From a virus, in IMG/VR virus record IMGVR_UViG_3300021373_002118, positions 1 to 23,758 of that record: a stretch of 23,758 nt of DNA. The stretch is one strand, 5' to 3'. Below the pieces are notes generated by a model. It did not search any database and was not told where the DNA came from. It was given only the letters and a program-made list of their open reading frames with translations. The position numbers and the translations under genes are program-made. Positions 18,589-23,758 of this stretch are shown here, one piece after another. The stretch's first letter is position 1, and each line of letters starts with the position of its first letter.

Positions 18589-18625
18589 ATTAACTGTGTA
18601 CATTTAAAAAGAAATAGTATATAAG
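18585..18625 (+). promoter_or_regulatory. Sigma70-like phage promoter (family member 5)
   Basis: CTAAATTAACTGTGTACA (18585-18602) overlaps the stop codon, with TGTACA as -35 (18597-18602), a 17-nt spacer and TATAAG (18620-18625). The ATG follows 6 nt later, so the mRNA would be leaderless or nearly so. Confidence 0.7.
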
Positions 18626-18631
18626 AGATAT

Positions 18632-19861
18632 ATGGAAAATTTTAAAACACATATCACTGAGAATAAGAATACACATATGACCCATATCGAGGATAAGGTC
18701 ATTTATGGTGGAGTAAATGGTACACGTCAAGCTATCATGGTTTTACGTGAATTGAGAGACATGTTGAAAGGTGAACATGCTGGTTCTGTTAGTGTTAAAT
18801 GGGATGGGGCTCCTGCTATTTTTGCAGGCACTGATCCTAATGACGGACGTTTCTTTGTTGCAAAGAAAGGTATTTTTAACAAGAATCCCAAGGTCTATAA
18901 GACTCCTGCTGACATTGACGCTGATACAAGTGGTGATCTTGCTGACAAGCTCAAAGCAGCTTTGCGAGAGCTCCCTGCCCTGGGTATCAAAGGTGTCGTG
19001 CAAGGTGACTTCCTTTATGGGCCTGGAGATTTAAAGAAAGCTAAGATTAAGGGTGAGGACTATATTACATTTCATCCAAATACTATCGTTTATGCTGTGC
19101 CAGCAAAGTCGGCTGCAGCTAAGGCTATTAGGTCATCAAAAATTGGTATTGTGTGGCACACAACCTATAAAGGTGACACCTTCGAGTCTATGCGAGCTTC
19201 GTATGGAGTTGATGTAAGCAAATTTAAGAAATCAAAGAATGTATGGTCTCAAGATGCCATGCTACGTGATTTGACAAACGTTACTATGAATAAAAAGGAC
19301 ACAGAGGAAGTCAATGAATATCTATCGCAAGCTGGTAAACTCTTTAACCAAATCTCAGGAACAACTCTCAGAAAACTTGAAAGCTCGCCAGAGCTATCGC
19401 GCCTCATTGAAACCTATAATAACTCCTTCGTACGAAAAGGACAAGTTATTGGAGATACAGGACGACATGTATCTGGGCTCATTAATTGGATTAAACAGCG
19501 ATTCCAAAAAGAAATAGATAAGCGTACTACAGAGCGTGGTAAGTCAGCACAACAGAAGAAACTAGATGCAATTCTAGACTTTTTCTCTACTGAGAACAAA
19601 CAATCGCTTAAAAAGATGTTTGATTTACAGAAAGTAATAGTTTTAGCGAAATTAAAACTTATAAATACTCTTAATAAATTGAACAAAATTAAAACATTTG
19701 TAAAAACACGTAATGGTTATAAGGTGACAGGAGCCGAAGGCTATGTCGCTATTGATAAACTTGGTGGTGATGCAGTGAAAATTGTTGATCGTATGGAATT
19801 CTCATACAACAACTTTTCACCCGATATATTAAAGGGATGGGACAAACCGGGAAGAAACTAA
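18632..19861 (+). CDS. Ligase-fold (covalent nucleotidyltransferase) protein with capsid-targeting-like N-terminus
   Basis: A 409-residue protein with motifs of ATP-dependent DNA/RNA ligases: motif I K56-W-D-G59 in SVKWDGAPAIF, with K56 as the adenylated Lys; a motif-III-like VVQGDFLYGPGD (around 121-132); motif IV E369-G-Y-V372; and motif V around K383 (DAVKIVDR). A long helical insert (about 210-345) separates motif III from IV. Residues 1-10 (MENFKTHITE) match the T4-style targeting pattern with I-T-E10, followed by the conserved-looking NKNTHMTHIED. Proteins of this type occur in T4-like marine phages and I believe carry a DUF label. Nucleic-acid end joining, perhaps from inside the virion, is inferred. 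The promoter and ATG suggest a leaderless mRNA. Confidence 0.7.
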   Translation: MENFKTHITENKNTHMTHIEDKVIYGGVNGTRQAIMVLRELRDMLKGEHAGSVSVKWDGAPAIFAGTDPNDGRFFVAKKGIFNKNPKVYKTPADIDADTSGDLADKLKAALRELPALGIKGVVQGDFLYGPGDLKKAKIKGEDYITFHPNTIVYAVPAKSAAAKAIRSSKIGIVWHTTYKGDTFESMRASYGVDVSKFKKSKNVWSQDAMLRDLTNVTMNKKDTEEVNEYLSQAGKLFNQISGTTLRKLESSPELSRLIETYNNSFVRKGQVIGDTGRHVSGLINWIKQRFQKEIDKRTTERGKSAQQKKLDAILDFFSTENKQSLKKMFDLQKVIVLAKLKLINTLNKLNKIKTFVKTRNGYKVTGAEGYVAIDKLGGDAVKIVDRMEFSYNNFSPDILKGWDKPGRN

Positions 19862-20325
19862 TGGCAGTAGGTTTTAAAGATTTTCTAACCGTTGACTATA
19901 CACAAACAGGTGATGGTCAACTTGCAAAGAACGCTAAGAAGCGTAAGATGGATACAACAGGTGGCAACAATGCCGAGTATTCATCGACTCATGGTCCGTC
20001 TAAAACGGATGAGGCCCTTTCCATGGCCCAAAGACGTGCTCGTGCTCGTCAAATGAAGAAGTATAAGACAAGAATTGCTATGGGTCGTAAGAGAGCCATG
20101 GCAAAGATGGCTGATGCTCCTCGTTTGAAAAAGAGAGCTCAGAAGGCAGCACGTGCAGCCCTAGCTAAAAAACTCACCAAGGGAATACCTAAAGGCGAAT
20201 TGACTCCAGCAAGAAAAATGGAGATTGAAAAGCGTCTAGACAAGATGAAACAAAGAGTGAATCGTCTTGCTAAGAAAATGTTACCCACAATAAGGAAAAA
20301 AGAGTTAGCTAGAAGGCAGGGATAG
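19861..20325 (+). CDS. Very basic Lys/Arg/Ala-rich protein, likely DNA-binding
   Basis: A 154-residue protein starting ATG 19861, overlapping the previous TAA by one base; the in-frame ATG at 19837 inside that gene is not preferred. The first part (MAVGFKDFLTVDYTQTG) again has an F-K-x-F-L start, though without the E cut site. From about 50 on it is strongly basic helix (RRARARQMKKYKTRIAMGRKRAMAK, RLKKRAQKAARAALAKKL). Such proteins can neutralise packaged DNA or act as scaffold, as T4 internal head proteins do. No domain recognised. A TATAAATA box lies within the upstream gene, about 190 nt before. Confidence 0.7.
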   Translation: MAVGFKDFLTVDYTQTGDGQLAKNAKKRKMDTTGGNNAEYSSTHGPSKTDEALSMAQRRARARQMKKYKTRIAMGRKRAMAKMADAPRLKKRAQKAARAALAKKLTKGIPKGELTPARKMEIEKRLDKMKQRVNRLAKKMLPTIRKKELARRQG

Positions 20326-20326
20326 T

Positions 20327-20929
20327 ATGAGATCTATCATAAGAAATATATTACCAGAAGATGAATACGCAAAAATTGTAGAGAAAGCTGATGCTATCTA
20401 CAATACTAAAGAACTTGCTGTGACGTATGAAAATTCTAATTTTCTAACCACCGTTGGTAACGAAGATGGTACTCCTGATGAAGATATTATGTCTATCTTT
20501 GATGATGTAAAAATAAAACATAGAATATTCCATTCTTTAAATGTTCCCGTAAATCAAAAAGGACAGGGCGGAACTAATGTTTCATGTTGGTTAAGTCTAT
20601 TCAAACCAGGCCAATATATGGCACCTACTATTGAAGTTACTGATATTTGGCAGCATGCTAGAAAGAAAAATCTAACAACATGTGCATTTATTTACGTTAT
20701 CAAAGCTAGTAGTCCTGGTTTTTATTTTGTTCATAAAGAATCACATGAAGCTGAAATTTATAAAAATCATTATATACCATATCAAGAAGATAATATGTTG
20801 ATATTATTTTCTCAAGATATGACATATGGCTGGGATGAAAATGTTTGGGAAGGCGACAGAAAAGCATTGCATGGACATATATCCTTTTTTAGAGATCCAA
20901 CCGACCCAGGTAATAGAGTTATTGTATGA
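20327..20929 (+). CDS. Hypothetical protein with beta-helix-like core
   Basis: A 200-residue soluble protein. Residues 1-70 are helical (SIIRNILPEDEYAKIVEKAD). The rest alternates strands: CWLSLFKPGQYMAP, TTCAFIYVIKASSPGFYFVH, NMLILFSQDMTYGWDE, ALHGHISFF. This order recalls 2-oxoglutarate-oxygenase-like double-stranded beta-helices of marine phages, but the iron ligands HxD and distal His are not convincing, so I do not call it an enzyme. It overlaps the next gene by 4 nt and begins 1 nt after the previous stop. Confidence 0.6.
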   Translation: MRSIIRNILPEDEYAKIVEKADAIYNTKELAVTYENSNFLTTVGNEDGTPDEDIMSIFDDVKIKHRIFHSLNVPVNQKGQGGTNVSCWLSLFKPGQYMAPTIEVTDIWQHARKKNLTTCAFIYVIKASSPGFYFVHKESHEAEIYKNHYIPYQEDNMLILFSQDMTYGWDENVWEGDRKALHGHISFFRDPTDPGNRVIV

Positions 20930-22473
20930 TAAATTCATTTAGTCAGTTTCTAGTTGAAGAAGAAAAGGCAGTTTATTTTACCTTTGGTAGAATGAATCCT
21001 CCTACTATTGGTCATGGTAAGTTACTAGACAAGCTTGCTTCAAAGGCTGGTAAGAATCCATATCGCGTGTATCTGTCACAATCATCAGATGCAAAGAAAA
21101 ATCCATTAGCATATGCAGATAAAGTAAAGTTTGTGCGGAAGATGTTCCCCAAGCATGCTCGTTCTGTAATGTTAAACAAAAAAGTAAAGACTGCTATCGA
21201 TGCAGCTGTAGCACTTTATGACGAAGGTTTCACTAAGGTTGTAATGATCGTAGGTGATGACCGCCTTCGTGACTTTGATATCCTATTAAACAGATATAAT
21301 GGTGAAAAGGCACGCCATGGCTTCTATAACTTTGAGTCAATTAAAGTTATGTCAGCTGGACAAAGAGATCCAGATGCTGAAGGTGCTGAAGGTGCATCTG
21401 CTACGAAACAACGTGGTGCTGCGTCAGATAATGACTTTACTACATTTGCCCAAGGTTTACCAAAGCAAATGTCAAATAAAGATTCTAAAGCACTATTTAA
21501 TGCAGTTCGTAAAGGTATGGGCCTCAAAGAACAAAAACAATTCCGTAATCATGTTCAATTAAAACCAGTATCAGATTTACGTGAAGCATATGTAAAAGAT
21601 GGACTATTTGCTGAAGGTGATGAGGTAGTAATTTTAAAGAATGATATTGTAGGTAATATCCAGCATCTTGGTGCTAACTACGTTATTGTTGAATCAAAGG
21701 GTGAGAGATATCGTTGTTGGTTATCTGACATTTCAAAAGTAGATCCGGATCCTAAAATGAATTGGGATGCTGCACCTTATGATGATCCAGGTGAAGATGG
21801 TGTTGTAAGAGAATCATTACACGAAGCTGGATCAATGTATAAAGACAAGCCTGATTGGGGAACACCTGAGTCGACTAAAAAGGCTAAAAAGATTACACCA
21901 GGTTACAAAGAAGATTTTGACATTAATGATATTACAGCTGATTTTTCTGTTGAAAAGCAAGGTAGTATGACTGTAGGTTTAAGTGACTTGCAAGAAGGGA
22001 ATGGTCTTTGGGTTAATATTCATGCGAAACGTCGTAGAGGCGAACGTATGAGAAAGAAAGGTGAAAAGGGTGCACCTACACCTGATGCCATCAAATCAGC
22101 TCAAAGAGAAAAGACAGAGAATCCACAAGATCCAGATATTGCAGATCGTCCCGGTTCTCAGCCTAAAGCATACCATAAGGGTTTAAGTAAAGCACAAAAG
22201 GTTGCAAGAGATCGTCAGTTTAAACGTCAGGCTAAAATGTCTGATGATGATCCTAAAGCATATAAGCCAGCACCTGGTGATAAAACTGCTAAGACTAAAC
22301 CATCAAAGCATACACTCAAATTTAAAAAGATGTTTGGTGAACAAGATGCACAAGATATGGCTAAAACAAGAATTGACAGAGAAAAGAAAGTTGATGCACG
22401 GAAACATGATCAGATGATGGATCGTGCACGACTCAAAGATGTTCTCAAAAAGAATAGAGAGACGAAGGCATGA
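20926..22473 (+). CDS. Nucleotidyltransferase/KOW-like fusion with capsid-targeting-like N-terminus
   Basis: A 515-residue protein. Residues 1-11 (MINSFSQFLVE) fit the T4 targeting pattern with L-V-E11. A cytidylyltransferase-like domain follows (about 14-175): G21-R22-M-N-P-P-T27-I-G29-H30, a V108-I-V-G-D-D strand end, and S158-A-T160-K-Q-R163 as the SxTxxR motif. Residues 226-272 (F-A-E-G-D-E-V-V...Y-R-C-W-L-S-D-I) form a small SH3/KOW-like barrel. The C-terminal 250 residues are charged and largely disordered. Further sites of the (L/I)-x-E|(A/G) type occur: L-R-E220|A, L-H-E300|A, L-Q-E357|G. It looks like an enzyme fused to a head-internal scaffold-like tail. The substrate is unknown. 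Confidence 0.72.
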   Translation: MINSFSQFLVEEEKAVYFTFGRMNPPTIGHGKLLDKLASKAGKNPYRVYLSQSSDAKKNPLAYADKVKFVRKMFPKHARSVMLNKKVKTAIDAAVALYDEGFTKVVMIVGDDRLRDFDILLNRYNGEKARHGFYNFESIKVMSAGQRDPDAEGAEGASATKQRGAASDNDFTTFAQGLPKQMSNKDSKALFNAVRKGMGLKEQKQFRNHVQLKPVSDLREAYVKDGLFAEGDEVVILKNDIVGNIQHLGANYVIVESKGERYRCWLSDISKVDPDPKMNWDAAPYDDPGEDGVVRESLHEAGSMYKDKPDWGTPESTKKAKKITPGYKEDFDINDITADFSVEKQGSMTVGLSDLQEGNGLWVNIHAKRRRGERMRKKGEKGAPTPDAIKSAQREKTENPQDPDIADRPGSQPKAYHKGLSKAQKVARDRQFKRQAKMSDDDPKAYKPAPGDKTAKTKPSKHTLKFKKMFGEQDAQDMAKTRIDREKKVDARKHDQMMDRARLKDVLKKNRETKA

Positions 22474-22718
22474 TTAAATTTAGACAGTTTAATGAAAACA
22501 CTACTGCGCTTAAAAATAAAGCAGAGAAGAGTGGAATGCCTTTAGGTGTTTTACGTAAGGTATATAATCGTGGTGTTGCTGCTTGGAAAACAGGTCATAG
22601 ACCTGGTACAACTCCTGAGCAGTGGGGTATGGCAAGAGTCAACTCGTTTGTGACTAAATCATCAGGTACATGGGGTAAGGCAGACAAAGATCTGGCAGCG
22701 AGAGTAAGAGGCAAGTAA
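22470..22718 (+). CDS. DUF5824-like small basic protein
   Basis: An 82-residue protein beginning MIKFRQFNEN, again like the targeting pattern but with F-N-E. Residues 20-82 (SGMPLGVLRKVYNRGVAAWKTGHRPGTTPEQWGMARVNSF) match a small phage domain I associate with DUF5824: a GHRPGTTPEQWGxARVNSF core, then a Lys/Arg-rich end. Probably helical and DNA- or head-associated. It overlaps both neighbours (4 and 1 nt), so belongs to the same translation-coupled run. Confidence 0.75.
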   Translation: MIKFRQFNENTTALKNKAEKSGMPLGVLRKVYNRGVAAWKTGHRPGTTPEQWGMARVNSFVTKSSGTWGKADKDLAARVRGK

Positions 22719-23758
22719 TGGCAGTAAGATCAGCAGATAAAAAACCAGAAAAATACATTGGACAAGACGGTAAGCCAAGAATTCGTATGGTTCCGGTTGA
22801 TAAAGAAATTGTAAAGAATGAAGCAGCTAATGCTTCGAAAGAAGCGCAACGCCATATGCAGGGTATGAAAGATGCTCGAGCAGATATGAAAGTTGCAAAG
22901 TCTGCTGATGCTATGACCAAAGCTATGAATAAACTTCAGCATCATACTAAAGCTCATAAGAAAGCTATGTCTGCTATGAGTGAAGCAGCTCCAAAAATAG
23001 ATGATGAAAAATATGCTGATCATATGGCTCGTAATAAAAAGCCAAAAACAATGACATCTACTCAAAAGTCCCTAAGTGATATCAGTAAACGCGCTAATGA
23101 AGCTAAAGATGGTGACGGCGTTAATATCGTAAAGGATCGTCCATTCAAAGGCAAACCTATGAAGAAAGAGCCTGATAGTGGAAAAGGTATTAGCTTTGCA
23201 AATATGAAAAAGTCTAAAGTGGCTAAGGATGCTGATGCTAATCCAAACAGAGCTAAAGCTATGGGTGAAGCTAAAGATCCTGCTAGAACTGTTAGCCAAT
23301 TAGCAATAAGAGATACAAACAGAAGATTTGATAGAGCTAAAAAATCTGCTGAGAAAGATAATGAAAATTCAAAGTATCGTACATCTAAATCTGGTAATGT
23401 GTTTGTAGGATTAAAAAAAGAAGCCAAAGATCCTGAAGAGTATGATAAAGAAGGTGATATGGCTAAGACTCAACTTAAGACAATGATCGACGCTGCTCAA
23501 GAACTACACGATCAATTGTCTGATGATGAGAACATGCCAGAGTGGGTACAGAATAAGATTACAAAAGCTACAGATTATATTGATTCTGTACGTGACTATA
23601 TGAAAAATAATGATGACGTAAATGAAGAGACTCAACTAGATGAGTATGGCGGACCACCTATTTCACGTGCTAAATACTTGAAACAAAAGCCAATGAAAGA
23701 ACGTGAACTGACGCCAGGCGAAATGAAAAAACGTGAGAAATATGCACAAGATCTACCT
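22718..23758 (+). CDS. Head/scaffold-like charged protein, truncated at the window end
   Basis: An open frame from ATG 22718 (TAATG overlap) to the last base without a stop: at least 347 residues. It is Lys/Ala/Met/Asp-rich and largely helical (AQRHMQGMKDARADMKVAKSADAM). Around residues 247-300 there is a module (GDMAKTQLKTMIDAAQELHDQL, then MPEWVQNKITKATDYIDSVRDYM) I recognise from prohead or structural proteins of T4-like marine phages. The end contains LTPGEMKKREKYAQDLP, a Lys-rich repeat type also typical there. S-E-A-A and G-E-A sites occur. It is likely a core or internal head component; not assigned to a named T4 gene. Confidence 0.75.
   Translation, partial: MAVRSADKKPEKYIGQDGKPRIRMVPVDKEIVKNEAANASKEAQRHMQGMKDARADMKVAKSADAMTKAMNKLQHHTKAHKKAMSAMSEAAPKIDDEKYADHMARNKKPKTMTSTQKSLSDISKRANEAKDGDGVNIVKDRPFKGKPMKKEPDSGKGISFANMKKSKVAKDADANPNRAKAMGEAKDPARTVSQLAIRDTNRRFDRAKKSAEKDNENSKYRTSKSGNVFVGLKKEAKDPEEYDKEGDMAKTQLKTMIDAAQELHDQLSDDENMPEWVQNKITKATDYIDSVRDYMKNNDDVNEETQLDEYGGPPISRAKYLKQKPMKERELTPGEMKKREKYAQDLP

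Noticed and set aside
20327-20929. Calling this a 2-oxoglutarate oxygenase
   Set aside because: The strand pattern is suggestive, but I could not find a convincing HxD...H triad.
22654-23427. Minus-strand ORFs opposite the last genes
   Set aside because: The plus strand has an open, phage-typical frame running to the window end with coupled starts; the minus ORFs are shadows of its Lys/Ala-rich codons.
1-23758. tRNA genes
   Set aside because: I looked for TTCGA-type T-arms with a matching acceptor stem; the few GTTCGA-like hits (for example near 15684) lie in coding frames and have no cloverleaf.

Overview
The window reads as about 24 kb of a T4-like (straboviral/myoviral) marine phage genome. 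It is AT-rich, almost wall-to-wall coding, with many 1-8 nt start/stop overlaps. Hallmarks are a gp41-type DnaB-family replicative helicase, ThyX, T4-type late promoters (TATAAATA), a virion structural protein with the DAFGRLR motif, and C-terminal genes resembling prohead/internal-head proteins of T4-like marine phages. The host is inferred to be an alphaproteobacterium. The window carries a circularly permuted two-piece tmRNA with an ANDNF... tag, plus DUF1289-like and DUF465-like small proteins that are common in that class. No tRNA, integrase, IS or CRISPR was seen.

Layout. (1) 1-4740, plus strand: a small nucleotidyltransferase, the gp41 helicase, a prolyl-4-hydroxylase-like oxygenase, thyX, an HxN variant of an oxygenase fold, and several tiny genes. 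(2) 4741-5015: a sigma70-like promoter and a small gene. (3) 5012-7210, minus strand: an apparent late operon (TATAAATA at 7276-7269) of lipase, a small membrane protein, a staphylococcal-nuclease-like enzyme, two small membrane proteins and an EF-hand membrane protein, plausibly with lysis or envelope roles. (4) 7294-8399, plus: a SleB-type cell-wall hydrolase, then four small genes that overlap out of frame. (5) 8372-8650: the permuted tmRNA with its own promoter, followed by a small lipoprotein-like barrel protein and a strong terminator. (6) 9158-9898: an Asp-hydroxylase-like enzyme and a Cys-containing secreted-type small protein. (7) 9899-13116: a late operon behind tandem dyads and two TATAAATA boxes. 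It encodes an Asn/Thr-rich secreted stalk protein, a secreted Gln/Ser-rich protein, a membrane-anchored coiled coil and a tiny membrane protein. (8) 13182-16424: small early-type genes, a DUF932-like protein and a sulfotransferase, with several copies of one promoter family. (9) 16451-23758: a late-type region with a PD-(D/E)XK-like protein, the structural protein, a ligase-fold protein, a very basic protein, a nucleotidyltransferase/KOW-like fusion, a DUF5824-like protein and a 3'-truncated head-type protein.

Three observations stand out. First, the phage encodes a permuted tmRNA. Second, several enzymes in region 9 begin with a peptide resembling the T4 capsid-targeting sequence (pattern K-x-F-x-x-[FYH]-[LI]-x-E), suggesting enzymes packed in the head and clipped by the prohead protease. 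Third, a repeated promoter (ACTGTGTACA-N17-TATAAT-like) drives early-type genes, two of which appear to be transcribed as leaderless mRNAs.

All function calls come from reading motifs in the sequence. No database search was possible.
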